The position numbers were made by a program, and so were the translations under genes. This document shows, one piece after another, positions 43,965 through 56,227 of a stretch of DNA of 64,000 bases; positions within the stretch are counted from its first letter, which is position 1; every line of letters starts with the position of its first letter. The notes below the pieces were generated by a model. It did not search any database, had not been told where the DNA came from, and saw only the letters and a program-made list of their open reading frames with translations. Source of the stretch: Clostridium sp. C8-1-8 (lineage in GTDB: Bacteria > Bacillota > Clostridia > Clostridiales > Clostridiaceae); assembly GCF_009928445.1 (NCBI RefSeq), contig NZ_JAABNO010000001.1, forward strand, positions 62,001 through 126,000, read 5' to 3'.

Positions 43965-45140
43965 TTGGTTGCTGATAAGTTGTTTTACAAAACTCTATTA
44001 AAAAATATGTTTTCAGATCCCTTTCAAATTAAGTTCTGGGATGGCACTGTAGAAAACTATGGTGAAGGAGAGGCAAAGTTTAAGATTATCTTTAATGAAC
44101 CTATTCCAAAGGGAGATATAATAAACGATCCTTCCATGGCACTGGGTGAAGGTTATATGACTAACAAGGTAGACATAGAGGGCAGCGTGCAGGATGTAAT
44201 AGAATCACTTTACAACAATAAGGAAAGCTTTTTGAAGAATGGTGCTAAGTACGAGAAACTTTTAAAGAAGATAAAGAGCACTATAAAAACAAGCAAAGAG
44301 AATATTGAGTTTCATTATGATATAGGTAATGATTTTTATAAGCTATGGCTTGATGATACCATGACTTATTCTTGTGGATACTTTAAAAATGACACAGATT
44401 CCTTAACAGAAGCTCAGAAAAATAAGGTTGAGCATATACTTAAGAAGCTTAACTTAAGCGAAGGGCAGAGTCTTTTGGATATAGGCTGTGGCTGGGGCGA
44501 GCTTATTATTACAGCAGCGAAAAAGTACAAGGTAAAGGCCCTGGGGGTAACTTTAAGCTCAGAACAGTTCGAGAGAGTAAAACAAAGAATAAAAGAAGAA
44601 GGATTAACTGACTTAGTAGACGTTAAACTTTCAGACTATAGAGAATTAAAGAATCTTACCTTTGATAGAGTAGTCAGCGTAGGTATGATAGAGCATGTAG
44701 GTAAGGAAAACCTACAAGAGTACTTCCAAACAGTAAACAAGCTTTTAAGCAAAAATGGGCTTTCTCTTGTACATTCTATAACCGGAATAAATGATGGTGG
44801 TACTAATACCTGGATTGATAAATATATATTCCCAGGCGGCTATGTACCAGCAGTTAAGGAATTAGTGAACTATATATCAGAACAGGATTTTGAATTAATC
44901 GATGTAGAAAGTCTTAGAAGACACTACGGAAGAACCTTAGAGAACTGGGCTAGAAACTTTGAAGCAGCACTTACAGAGGTTAGAAAGAGCAAGGATGAAA
45001 CCTTTATAAGAATGTGGAGACTTTATCTCAATGCCTGTGCAGCATCCTTTAATTGTGTAAATATAAGCATCCATCAAATACTATTCGGTAAGGGAGTTAA
45101 TAATGACTTACCATGGACAAGGGATTATATGTATAGATAG
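43965..45140 (+). CDS. cfa: Cyclopropane-fatty-acyl-phospholipid synthase
   Basis: 391 residues from a TTG start; AGGGGTGAT lies five bases upstream. SAM-binding motif I is LLDIGCGWGELII (about 168-180). EFHYDIGNDFYKLWLDDTMTYSCGYF, RVVSVGMIEHVGKENL and the C-terminal WRLYLNACAASFNCVNISIHQILFGKG are family hallmarks. The enzyme methylenates cis double bonds of membrane phospholipids with SAM, usually on stress or entry to stationary phase. It is monocistronic, with a structured leader region upstream. Confidence 0.95.
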   Translation: MVADKLFYKTLLKNMFSDPFQIKFWDGTVENYGEGEAKFKIIFNEPIPKGDIINDPSMALGEGYMTNKVDIEGSVQDVIESLYNNKESFLKNGAKYEKLLKKIKSTIKTSKENIEFHYDIGNDFYKLWLDDTMTYSCGYFKNDTDSLTEAQKNKVEHILKKLNLSEGQSLLDIGCGWGELIITAAKKYKVKALGVTLSSEQFERVKQRIKEEGLTDLVDVKLSDYRELKNLTFDRVVSVGMIEHVGKENLQEYFQTVNKLLSKNGLSLVHSITGINDGGTNTWIDKYIFPGGYVPAVKELVNYISEQDFELIDVESLRRHYGRTLENWARNFEAALTEVRKSKDETFIRMWRLYLNACAASFNCVNISIHQILFGKGVNNDLPWTRDYMYR

Positions 45141-45565
45141 TAATCTGATAATATATAGATATTTTATACCATGGTTATTTGGAGAACCAATAGACATCTA
45201 GATTGATTTGTGCAAAGAAGTTAATAGTAATTACCTGTTTTAAAAAGAGGTTTTAGAGTCATTACTCATACCTCATTTAGTGATAGGTGGCTATAAATTA
45301 TTAGATTTAAGGTTTATATTAATAAGCTATTACATAATTAGTAAAACAATTAGTTATGTAATAGCTTCTATACTTGTATAAAATAATTATCTAGTACTTT
45401 GTTTAAGTTGAAGATTAATTATTTTGTAATTAATGTATTTTTATGGTATTGTATTTAGTGGTATTATTCTTATCTTTGAGGTAAAACGTAATGCTATTTA
45501 TAAATCAAAATACATATATATTAAAAAAAGCGATTAATTTAATCATAACTTTGGAGGTAACATAG
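45141..45565. other. Intergenic region after cfa
   Basis: One strong hairpin (45324-45367) and A+T-rich sequence; no gene is seen. Confidence 0.4.
45324..45367 (+). terminator. Hairpin after cfa, terminator-like
   Basis: AAGCTATTACATAA / TTATGTAATAGCTT, a perfect 14-bp stem with a 16-base A+T loop. The following T run is weak (CTAT). Confidence 0.55.
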
Positions 45566-45796
45566 GTGTTGGTGATTTTTTCTATTGTTGTTATTGTGTT
45601 CTTTATAGGCTTAGGTCTTACAATATCATCAACAATACTTCTTATATTATGCAATTTATACAAGAAAAAAACTGGGAAGAAAGTCCATATGGCAATCCGC
45701 ATAATTTTGATCATTGTATTATTAATTGGTTCTGTGGCCTTTATTGGTACTACAGTACTTTTTCTTTCATGCTGGTACCACGCACCAAAAATGTAA
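45566..45796 (+). CDS. Small two-helix membrane protein, unknown
   Basis: 76 residues from a GTG start; TTGGAGG eight bases upstream supports it. Two TM segments (LVIFSIVVIVFFIGLGLTISSTILLILCNL and IRIILIIVLLIGSVAFIGTTVLFL) are joined by a basic loop YKKKTGKKVHMA, and the tail is CWYHAPKM. I do not recognise a family. It is convergent with the YesM kinase gene. The opposite strand frame here is a shadow. Confidence 0.6.
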   Translation: MLVIFSIVVIVFFIGLGLTISSTILLILCNLYKKKTGKKVHMAIRIILIIVLLIGSVAFIGTTVLFLSCWYHAPKM

Positions 45797-45848
45797 CATT
45801 TGAAGTGATACTTCTATAAGAAAATAAGTGAAAAACTATATATAACTA

Positions 45849-47621
45849 TTAATCAATCAAAGGCAGAAATATACTTATAGTAGTTCCTACAGATATTTCG
45901 CTATTTATCTTTACTCCATAGTCACTTCCATAAAGAAGTTTTATTCTATCATCTACATTCTTTATTCCAATGCCAGTAAAATGTTTATGCTTAGAGGTGG
46001 TAGAGGAATAAAGCTTTGATAGCTGTTCTTCATCCATACCAGCGCCATTGTCTACTATCTCGCAGAATAACTTACCATACTTTTCTGATATAAATACATG
46101 TATTCTTCCAGCTTCATCTCCGGTGAAGGCATGGAAAAAGGCATTTTCTATAAAGGGCTGCAGTATCAATTTAGGGACTTTGAAGTTATTGCACTGTGGC
46201 AATACATGAAAATTCACCTTTATTTTATCTCCATATCTGGTTTCGTTTATGAAAACATAGTTTTTTAGATTATCTATTTCTTGCTCCACTGTTATTGTTT
46301 CACTGGTTTCGCTTATGGTGTTTTGAAGAAGGGATATAAAAGCGTTTATGGTGTTGCTTGCCTTTTCCTTGTCTCCTTTTAAAACCAGCCATTTTATAGA
46401 TGCTAGGGTATTGTAGATAAAGTGTGGATTTATTTGCATTTGAAGTGCTGATAGTTCTGACTTTCTTTGATTTTCCTGAGCTATTAGGAGTTTTTCTACA
46501 TAGTCATTTATTCCATCAAGCATGTAGTTAAAGGATTTGCTTAATTTCTTTATTTCTGAGCTTCCTTCTAAATTTATATGATTATTAAAATTACCTTCGG
46601 TTATCTTGGACATCTCTTTTACCAATATCCTCAAGGGCTTGGTTGTTCTTCTAGTAATTATAAATAATATGGAGAAGGAAATTGAAATTATAACCCCACA
46701 TATCAAAATGATTTGACTTATGTTGTACATGCTCCCTAGGGCTATGTTTGTATCTATTATATTTACTAAATAGAAATCATATATAGGCATGTACTCCGAT
46801 AAAACTGTATAGCTTTTTCCACCAGAATTTATATTCTTATACTTTAATTTATTTTTATTTATTTCTGTTGCTATGGCTATCATATTAGCATCTTTGCTTC
46901 CGATTAGATTTTGTTTGTTAGAGGAGACTATTGTGCCATCTGGAGACATTATCAATACATCATTGCCTATGGTAGTAAAGTTAGAATAAAGCTTACTAAA
47001 TACCTTTTCATCTATGGTCATGTACAGCACGCCAAACTGCTCCTTAGTTCTTTGATCATGAAGCACTTTTGTAGCTACGATGACATTATTACCGTTAGTT
47101 ATGCTTGTAAAACCAGACTTGCTATACCTATAAAGTAATTTATTCGGATTGTTAAGGCTATCCTTAGTTATAGTGCTCTCCTTGATGTCATTTACCGAGG
47201 AGGTTAGTAAAGCTGAGCTTCTTATAAAGGTAGAGTTATTTTTTCCAACTAGCAAAAAGTCTATATTTTCACTATTAAATACAGGATCACTTAGTTTCAA
47301 ATGCTGTTTAAGATTGTATATTATATAAGCCTGCTCTATTTGTGAATTGTTATTTTCCGTAAGATATCTTCTAAAGGCCCAGCTATCATTTACTGTATTC
47401 ATAACACTTATCAGTTTATTGTTAAGATCAGCAGAGTTAGTTTGTATCTGATTAAGTATTTTGTTATTTGTAATACTGAAGTTATCTATGAATATATTTT
47501 TTGAGATGTTCATTATGATGAAGGCTGTGATAATGGATATACTGATACTGCTTATGGACATTATTAATGCAAGTTTAAAAAATAGGCTGTTATTTTTAAG
47601 CTTATTTATAAATTTAGACAA
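45849..47621 (-). CDS. YesM/LytS-type sensor histidine kinase
   Basis: 590 residues from a TTG at 47621, which overlaps the stop codon of the response regulator and has AGAGG upstream; the longer frame to 47762 lies inside the regulator gene. Structure: TM1 (LFFKLALIMSISSISISIITAFIIM), an extracellular dCache-like domain, TM2 (IILICGVIISISFSILFIITRR), HAMP (TTKPLRILVKEMSKITEGNF), a His_kinase domain with H400 in INPHFIYNTLASIKW, and an HATPase with DNGAGM and GIGIKNVDDRI. Kinases of this type sense sugars outside the cell and act with YesN regulators. The adjacent sugar importer is the likely target. Confidence 0.94.
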   Translation of the reverse strand: MSKFINKLKNNSLFFKLALIMSISSISISIITAFIIMNISKNIFIDNFSITNNKILNQIQTNSADLNNKLISVMNTVNDSWAFRRYLTENNNSQIEQAYIIYNLKQHLKLSDPVFNSENIDFLLVGKNNSTFIRSSALLTSSVNDIKESTITKDSLNNPNKLLYRYSKSGFTSITNGNNVIVATKVLHDQRTKEQFGVLYMTIDEKVFSKLYSNFTTIGNDVLIMSPDGTIVSSNKQNLIGSKDANMIAIATEINKNKLKYKNINSGGKSYTVLSEYMPIYDFYLVNIIDTNIALGSMYNISQIILICGVIISISFSILFIITRRTTKPLRILVKEMSKITEGNFNNHINLEGSSEIKKLSKSFNYMLDGINDYVEKLLIAQENQRKSELSALQMQINPHFIYNTLASIKWLVLKGDKEKASNTINAFISLLQNTISETSETITVEQEIDNLKNYVFINETRYGDKIKVNFHVLPQCNNFKVPKLILQPFIENAFFHAFTGDEAGRIHVFISEKYGKLFCEIVDNGAGMDEEQLSKLYSSTTSKHKHFTGIGIKNVDDRIKLLYGSDYGVKINSEISVGTTISIFLPLID

Positions 47622-49194
47622 AGGAACCTCTTTTATTGTTAAGTATGTTTTTCCTGAATTTACTTGGAGTAAGTTTCTTAAACTTTTTAAAGACCTTGCA
47701 AAAATAACTATGATCAGAATATCCAACTTTATAACATATCTCAGAAACGGGGATAGCCTCATTTCTAAGAAGCTCTGCAGCTTTTTCCACTCTTACTTTA
47801 TTAAGGTACTCACTAAAGCCTTCACTGTTATGAGAACTAAAATAAGATGAAAGATAATAGTAATTAAAGTGGAACTTATCAGCTAGTTCTTTTAGAGACA
47901 ATTGTTCATCATAATGCTTTGAGATATATTCTATTATTTTGTTTATGATCTGGTCATTCATGGAGCTTTGGTGCTGGCTTAGTAACTCTATTATTTCTTC
48001 GGAAATTTTATTTAACAGCTCAACTAAGTCTTCAGAAAATCTTGCTTCATCTATTTTATGAAAGTAAGATCTTTTTAAAGAACTCATTTCCTCTAGAGTA
48101 AAACCTAGCTCATCTAATATGTTTATTATGTTATATAAGGCGTTTTGAGTAAGGGTCTTAAGCTCAAATTCATTAAGACTGCAGCTGTGGATGATGTGTT
48201 GAACCTGATCCTTTAAGTAATTTAGGGCAGTACTTATATTTAGCATGTAGATCTGGTCAGAGTAGTATTTATAATCAAATTTATCAGAGGTATTAATTAC
48301 TGGCAAATTGTCATTAGAGATTAAAGTTTCATTCTTAAAGTAGAACCTATATCCAAACAAAGGCTTTATTTCATCATTGTACACCTCTGGCAATCTATAT
48401 ATAGAGCTAAAGGCTTTGCTTATTACTGCAAAGGATTGGTGCACTTTAGTGGAAGTTTCAGATAAAAGACTATTTATTTGCTGTAGAATGGTATGATTAT
48501 TTTTGCTTTCATAGTTTATAAGAAGCAGGAAAAAATCATTATTTAAGTTTATTTCATAATAGTAGGAAGTATTTAAAGTAAGTTTAGCAGCATTAGACAA
48601 TGTTAAGGTTAAGTTTAGTGAGGCTAATTTATTGGATGCTTCAAGAGTTTTTAAGTCAAAGGCTATAAGCATAAAGGAATCCTTATCAAATAAGTTATTA
48701 ATGGTATTGCTGTCGTAATCAACACTGAAGCCAGAGACTAGCTTAGAAAGTATAGAGTTTATGTTCAAAGTAGAATCATCATCGGAAGGTGATAGACTTA
48801 AGTTTAGGATATTACTAGCAGTATCCTTTAATAATGAAAGAAGCTCATTAGGATCTAACTTAGGTTTTAGGATATAATCATTCACTCCGTATTTGAAGGT
48901 GTTTTTTACATAGTCAAAGTCACTATAGCCGCTTAGAATAACCATCTGCAGCTCTGGATACCTGCTTTTTATTATTTTTGCTAGATCAACGCCATCCATT
49001 ACTGGCATCACAACATCTGATATTATTATATGAGGCTTAAGCTTTTCAATAAGTCCTAGTGCTTCTTCACCATTGGAGGCTTCCCCAATGATTTCAAAAC
49101 CTTCCTTTTCCCAATTTAATAGATGTTTTATTCCTTGTCTCAAAATATACTCATCATCAACTATTAAAATTCTGCATAACTCTTTCAATAACAT
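47614..49194 (-). CDS. YesN-type response regulator with AraC DNA-binding domain
   Basis: 526 residues from the ATG at 49194 (AAAGGA close upstream). The frame continues to 49269, but those codons lie in a MITE copy. Receiver domain 1-125 with phosphoacceptor D60 (ISDVVMPVMDG), a long variable middle (130-420), and an AraC-type double helix-turn-helix at about 425-520 (LKELADKFHFNYYYLSSYFSSH; VSEICYKVGYSDHSYFCKVFKKFKKLTPSKF). It is translationally coupled to the kinase gene and divergent from the solute-binding-protein operon, which it should activate. Confidence 0.93.
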   Translation of the reverse strand: MLLKELCRILIVDDEYILRQGIKHLLNWEKEGFEIIGEASNGEEALGLIEKLKPHIIISDVVMPVMDGVDLAKIIKSRYPELQMVILSGYSDFDYVKNTFKYGVNDYILKPKLDPNELLSLLKDTASNILNLSLSPSDDDSTLNINSILSKLVSGFSVDYDSNTINNLFDKDSFMLIAFDLKTLEASNKLASLNLTLTLSNAAKLTLNTSYYYEINLNNDFFLLLINYESKNNHTILQQINSLLSETSTKVHQSFAVISKAFSSIYRLPEVYNDEIKPLFGYRFYFKNETLISNDNLPVINTSDKFDYKYYSDQIYMLNISTALNYLKDQVQHIIHSCSLNEFELKTLTQNALYNIINILDELGFTLEEMSSLKRSYFHKIDEARFSEDLVELLNKISEEIIELLSQHQSSMNDQIINKIIEYISKHYDEQLSLKELADKFHFNYYYLSSYFSSHNSEGFSEYLNKVRVEKAAELLRNEAIPVSEICYKVGYSDHSYFCKVFKKFKKLTPSKFRKNILNNKRGSFV

Positions 49195-49220
49195 CAGTCC
49201 TTTATATTTTTTAGATAGGC

Positions 49221-49342
49221 TATGTTCAAGCATATTGTTGAAATTAAGTGGTTGTGCAGGAGATGCCATATTAATTCTTTACGTAAGATTATTAAAGCAT
49301 AGGCGGATTAACCGATTAATTTCGGCATAGTACTTTAACAGC
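49221..49342 (-). mobile_element. MITE-like dispersed element, copy 3 (both ends intact)
   Basis: 122 bp. Plus-strand left end TGTTCAAGCATATTGTTGAA, ATTAAGTGGTT; the opposite end read on the minus strand is TGTTAAAGTACTATGCCGAA, ATTAATCGGTT. These match the family ends. Interior TTACGTAAAGAATTAATATG (minus) matches copies 2 and 4. It sits right at the 5' side of the YesN-type gene. Confidence 0.75.
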
Positions 49343-49507
49343 GCCTTCAGATAAAATGTAAATGTATACAAAAATAATTATAGCATCTAAAAATATTACT
49401 AGAATACATTAAATTATATTTTTAGCTAATAAAAAAAGTACAAATTCATATAAACATATTTCTATTTGAAAACTTAACTTTCGTATAAAATAAGAACTGT
49501 AAGAAAT

Positions 49508-49521
49508 AGTAAACGTTTTAG
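49508..49521. promoter_or_regulatory. Weak cre-like site
   Basis: AGTAAACGTTTTAG matches the catabolite-response consensus TGWAANCGNTNWCA at all but the first and last two positions. Catabolite control of a sugar operon would make sense, but the match is marginal. Confidence 0.3.
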
Positions 49522-49592
49522 TAGCGGCTATGCCCACTGTTAAAAGTTAAGTAATAGCTGTAAAAATAAGATGTTGGGGGAGGATCTTTATT

Positions 49593-50900
49593 ATGAAAAT
49601 GAAAAAAATACTATCAATTGTAGTGAGTGCGGTATTGGTTTTAAGCTTAGGTGCATGTTCAAAAGATGATAAAGGTGGAACAAAAACTTCTGATAATTCA
49701 ACTAAAAAGATTACAATTTGGGCTTGGGATGGAACCTTTAACGTAGTTGCTGCCAAGGAAGCAAAGGCTATCTATGAAAAGGATAATAAGAATGTTCAAG
49801 TGGACGTAGTAGAAATGGCTCAAAATGATATAGTGCAAAAGCTTAATACAAATCTAAGTTCAAATACTGTAGACGGCTTGCCTAATATTGTTCTCATAGA
49901 AGATTATAGATCTCAAAACTTCCTAACCTCATATCCAGATGCGTTTAAGGATATGTCTAGCAAAGTAAAAACTTCAGACTTCATGGATTATAAGATAAAG
50001 CCAACTAGCTTTGGTGGAAAACAATACGGAGTGCCTTTTGACAGTGGAGTAGCTGCTTTATTCTATAGAACTGACATAATAGAGCAAGCTGGTTACAAGG
50101 CTGAAGATATGCAGAATATGACTTGGGATAAGTTTATAGAAATAGGTAAGGCAGTAAAAGCAAAGACTGGCAAGTACATGCTTACACTAGACCCTAATGA
50201 TTTAGGTATTTTAAGAATAATGATGCAGTCTGCTGGACAGTGGTATGTAAAGGATGATGGTAAGACTGTAAACTTAGCAAATAATGAAGCTTTAAAAGAA
50301 GCTATAAAGATATATAAACAAATAGCTGATTCAGGTATAGCAAAGCAGGTATCAGACTGGGATCAATTTGTTGGAGCCTTCCAAAAAGGGGAGACAGCTT
50401 CTGTTCCAACTGGCTGCTGGATATCAAGCTCAATAATTAAGTCAGAAGATCAAAGTAAGAAATGGGCTGTAGTTCCTATACCTAAGTTAAGCACAGTTTC
50501 TAGTTCTGTAAATGCATCAAATATAGGTGGGTCAAGCTGGTATGTTTTAGATAAGGTTGCTAACTCAGATGTAGCTGCAGATTTTCTTGCAAAAACCTTT
50601 GGAAGCAGTACAGAGCTTATGAATACTCTAGCTCAGAAAATTAATCTTACAAGCACTCTAAAAGCATCAGCTTCAACAGATAACTACAAAAAGCCTGTGG
50701 ATTTCTATAATGGTCAAAAGATATTGGAAGACTTCTCTAACTGGACTACTAAAATACCTTCAGTAAATTATGGGTTATATACTTATACAATTGAAGATAT
50801 ATTGACAGGTACAGTTCAATCAATAGTGAAAAACAATACTAATATAGACACAGCTCTTAAGGATGCGCAAACACAAGCTGAATCTGCTGCAGTAAAGTAG
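49593..50900 (+). CDS. Sugar ABC transporter substrate-binding lipoprotein
   Basis: 435 residues; GGGGGAGGATC precedes the ATG. Lipobox LGAC with Cys22, then a short Lys/Asp/Gly/Ser linker. The body is a CUT1-family (UgpB/MalE-like) solute-binding protein: KKITIWAWDGTFNVVAAKEAKAIYEKDN, VLIEDYRS, YGVPFDSGVAALFYRTDI, GSSWYVLDKVANSDVAADFL. It captures oligosaccharides outside the membrane. With lacZ in the same cluster, beta-galactosides are the likely ligands (inference). An intercistronic hairpin separates it from the permease genes. Confidence 0.95.
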   Translation: MKMKKILSIVVSAVLVLSLGACSKDDKGGTKTSDNSTKKITIWAWDGTFNVVAAKEAKAIYEKDNKNVQVDVVEMAQNDIVQKLNTNLSSNTVDGLPNIVLIEDYRSQNFLTSYPDAFKDMSSKVKTSDFMDYKIKPTSFGGKQYGVPFDSGVAALFYRTDIIEQAGYKAEDMQNMTWDKFIEIGKAVKAKTGKYMLTLDPNDLGILRIMMQSAGQWYVKDDGKTVNLANNEALKEAIKIYKQIADSGIAKQVSDWDQFVGAFQKGETASVPTGCWISSSIIKSEDQSKKWAVVPIPKLSTVSSSVNASNIGGSSWYVLDKVANSDVAADFLAKTFGSSTELMNTLAQKINLTSTLKASASTDNYKKPVDFYNGQKILEDFSNWTTKIPSVNYGLYTYTIEDILTGTVQSIVKNNTNIDTALKDAQTQAESAAVK

Positions 50901-50925
50901 ATTAATCTCTTCCAGGTATTGTATC

Positions 50926-51007
50926 AAATTGAGGCATCGCTTTGCTGCTACCTTAGTTAGCTTTAAAAAGTTAGCTTACGGGTATCTCTATAGTGGGGCC
51001 TCAATTT
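50926..51007 (+). promoter_or_regulatory. Intercistronic stem-loop between binding protein and permease genes
   Basis: AAATTGAGGC (50926-50935) pairs perfectly with GCCTCAATTT (50998-51007); the interior holds GTTAGCTTT...AAAGTTAGC-type repeats. With no T run it is more likely an mRNA-stabilising or processing structure, raising binding-protein yield over permeases, than a full terminator. Confidence 0.55.
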
Positions 51008-51025
51008 CATAAGGAGTGATAAAAG

Positions 51026-51949
51026 TTGAATATTGTAAGACAAGGTCCTTTAAATAAGAAAAACAACACTAAACCAAGTGCATTAAGTAGAAATTATAAT
51101 ATGGCTGGATGGCTTTTTACCATATTAAGTATAGTACTAATAGTTACCTTTGTTTTCTATCCTATGATACAGGCTTTCATATTATCCTTAAAATCAGGTA
51201 TGGGAAATAACCTTAAGTTTGTGGGCATCGACAATTACAAAAGATTGTTCAGTGATGATACCTTTAAAAAGGCAGTACTTAATACGCTTATTTATCTAGT
51301 GGTACAAGTACCTATAATGATTCTTTTAGCCCTTTTTGTTTCCGTTTTACTAAATGATAAAAAGCTTAAAGGAAAAGGCTTTTTTAGAACAGCTATATTT
51401 TTACCTTGTGTAACCTCTCTAGTTGCTTACTCTGTAATCTTTAAGAGTATATTTTCCAATGATGGACTTATGAATAAGTTTTTGATGGATTTGCATCTGA
51501 TTGCTTCGCCTATACAGTGGCTTACTAGTCCTCTTTGGGCTAAGCTCACAATTATCATAGCTATAACCTGGAGATGGACTGGTTATAACATGATATTTTA
51601 TTTAGCTGGGCTTCAAAATATAGATTCATCCATATATGAGGCTGCAAGAATAGATGGTGCATCAGCGGTAAAGCAATTTTTCAAAATTACTGTACCTTTG
51701 TTAAAGCCAATAATTTTATTTACCACAATTACCTCAACTACAGGTACCTTACAGCTATTTGATGAGGTAATGAATATAACTAAGGGTGGGCCAGGAAATG
51801 CGTCTACAACCATATCTCAATATATTTATAACCTTAGCTTTAAGTATAGTCCTAACTTTGGATATGCAGCAGCAGTATCTTATACTATTCTTTTCATGAT
51901 AGTTATATTATCCTTGATACAATTTAAGGTGGCAGGTGATGATAAATGA
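51026..51949 (+). CDS. Sugar ABC transporter permease 1 (UgpA/MalF-like)
   Basis: 307 residues from a TTG start; AAGGAGTGAT is placed correctly. Six TM helices and the inner-membrane EAA loop YEAARIDGASAVKQFFKITVPLLKP (about 205-230), which contacts the ATPase, are present. It pairs with the second permease, with which it overlaps by four bases (ATGA). No ATPase gene is in the cluster, so a shared MsmK/UgpC-type ATPase elsewhere must energise it, as in many Firmicute CUT1 systems. Confidence 0.95.
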   Translation: MNIVRQGPLNKKNNTKPSALSRNYNMAGWLFTILSIVLIVTFVFYPMIQAFILSLKSGMGNNLKFVGIDNYKRLFSDDTFKKAVLNTLIYLVVQVPIMILLALFVSVLLNDKKLKGKGFFRTAIFLPCVTSLVAYSVIFKSIFSNDGLMNKFLMDLHLIASPIQWLTSPLWAKLTIIIAITWRWTGYNMIFYLAGLQNIDSSIYEAARIDGASAVKQFFKITVPLLKPIILFTTITSTTGTLQLFDEVMNITKGGPGNASTTISQYIYNLSFKYSPNFGYAAAVSYTILFMIVILSLIQFKVAGDDK

Positions 51950-52764
51950 GAAAGTTAACTAGTATTTTAAAATACTTATTTTTAACAATAATTTCTTTGG
52001 TTTCGATTTTTCCTTTTTTATGGATGATAATAAGCATGACTAATAAATCTGTTGATGTAACCAGGGGATCTCTTATTCCAGGATCACATATGGTTGAGAA
52101 TATAAAAAATTTATTTAAGTCTGACTTGCACTTTTCTAAGTCTTTAGTAAATTCTGCAGAGATAGCTATAATAACAACAATCTTAGCACTTATAATATGT
52201 TCTTTGGCGGGCTACGGCTTTGAGGTATATAAAAATAAGGTCAGAGATAGAATCTTTGGAGTGCTTCTACTATCAATGATGGTACCTTTTGCAGCACTTA
52301 TGATACCTTTATTCAAGATGTTTAGCAGCTTTAAGGTAGCAGGACTTAACACCACTGGTTCAGTAATAATACCGAGCTTATCCACTGCCTTTCTAGTGTT
52401 TTTCTTTAGGCAGAACACCAAGTCCTTTGCCAAGGAACTTTTAGAAGCTGGCCGTATAGATGGTTTAGATGAGCTTAGAGTTTTCACTAGAATTTATTTT
52501 CCTACCATGAAGTCTTCCTATGCAGCAGCGGCTATCATAACCTTCATGGGAAGCTGGAATAACTATATGTGGCCTCTGATAGCCTTACAAAGTCCACAAA
52601 AAAGAACCGTTCCGCTTATAATCTCAACCATGAGCTCCTCTTATACTCCTGACTATGGAATGATAATGGCTGGAGTAGTAATAGCCACAATACCAACTGC
52701 TTTGGTATTTTTCCTCATGCAAAAGCATTTTGTTGCTGGAATGCTTGGTTCGGTAAAAGGTTAA
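51946..52764 (+). CDS. Sugar ABC transporter permease 2 (UgpE/MalG-like)
   Basis: 272 residues, ATG overlapping the previous stop. Six TM helices (IISLVSIFPFLWMIISM and others), the EAA loop as LLEAGRIDGLDELRVFTRIYFPTMK and the usual C-terminal end AGMLGSVKG. It forms the heterodimeric channel with permease 1. lacZ begins 111 bases downstream. Confidence 0.95.
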   Translation: MRKLTSILKYLFLTIISLVSIFPFLWMIISMTNKSVDVTRGSLIPGSHMVENIKNLFKSDLHFSKSLVNSAEIAIITTILALIICSLAGYGFEVYKNKVRDRIFGVLLLSMMVPFAALMIPLFKMFSSFKVAGLNTTGSVIIPSLSTAFLVFFFRQNTKSFAKELLEAGRIDGLDELRVFTRIYFPTMKSSYAAAAIITFMGSWNNYMWPLIALQSPQKRTVPLIISTMSSSYTPDYGMIMAGVVIATIPTALVFFLMQKHFVAGMLGSVKG

Positions 52765-52781
52765 TATATATTTTCCTAAAT

Positions 52782-52812
52782 CTATTGAAAGTTTATTAAA
52801 ACTATTGGAAAA
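52782..52812 (+). promoter_or_regulatory. Direct repeat upstream of lacZ, candidate YesN-type binding site
   Basis: CTATTGAAAG (52782) and CTATTGGAAAA (52802) are spaced 20 bp, about two helical turns. A third version, CTATTTGAAAA, lies upstream of the binding-protein gene (49462). Confidence 0.35.
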
Positions 52813-52860
52813 TAAAGTAGTGTATACGATAACAATAGCATAGTGCTTCAAATATTATGA

Positions 52861-55899
<3,039 letters not shown>

Positions 55900-56227
55900 G
55901 ATAGCATTAATAAGCATTTTAATCCAACAACCGTTTATATACCATATACAGGATGTGCTATTAGTTTAGGCTGTATTGTTGAACACAATATAAATGAGTA
56001 GTTAAAGTGAATTTTGCATAGAAAAAAAAGGGAAGTGATGAGTCTTTTGATTCACCACTTCCTTTTTGCTGTATAAATCAATATAAAACTTTTTGTTCCC
56101 TTAAGAATATGTTCAATATAAACAATTAGCAGCATATTGCTTAGGAATAAAATACAAGTACATAAGTAAATCACAAATAGATATCTATAAATGAAGTACT
56201 AACACTACTGTTAAAACTGACAAATCC
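55900..56227. other. Convergent intergenic region
   Basis: One strong terminator (56025-56067) and otherwise unremarkable A+T-rich sequence. Confidence 0.45.
56025..56067 (+). terminator. Terminator of the lacZ operon
   Basis: AAAAAGGGAAGTG-TGA pairs with TCA-CACTTCCTTTTT around GTCTTTTGAT; the A and T runs on both sides suit both directions. Confidence 0.85.

Larger units (their letters stand above)
49195..49592. other. Divergent control region between yesMN-type genes and sugar operon
   Basis: It contains MITE copy 3 (49221-49342), a CTATTTGAAAA motif shared with the lacZ upstream region (49462-49472), a TATAAA at 49484-49489 and a degenerate cre-like AGTAAACGTTTTAG (49508-49521). Confidence 0.45.

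Noticed and set aside
47622-47762. 47-codon N-terminal extension of the YesM-type kinase
   Set aside because: It lies wholly within the coding sequence of the regulator, and a TTG with a good ribosome binding site marks the true start.
47461-47850. 129-codon plus-strand ORF across the YesM/YesN junction
   Set aside because: It is antisense to two convincing genes and has no family likeness.
49195-49269. N-terminal extension of the YesN-type regulator
   Set aside because: These 25 codons lie in a MITE copy and precede the canonical CRILIVDDE start of the receiver domain.
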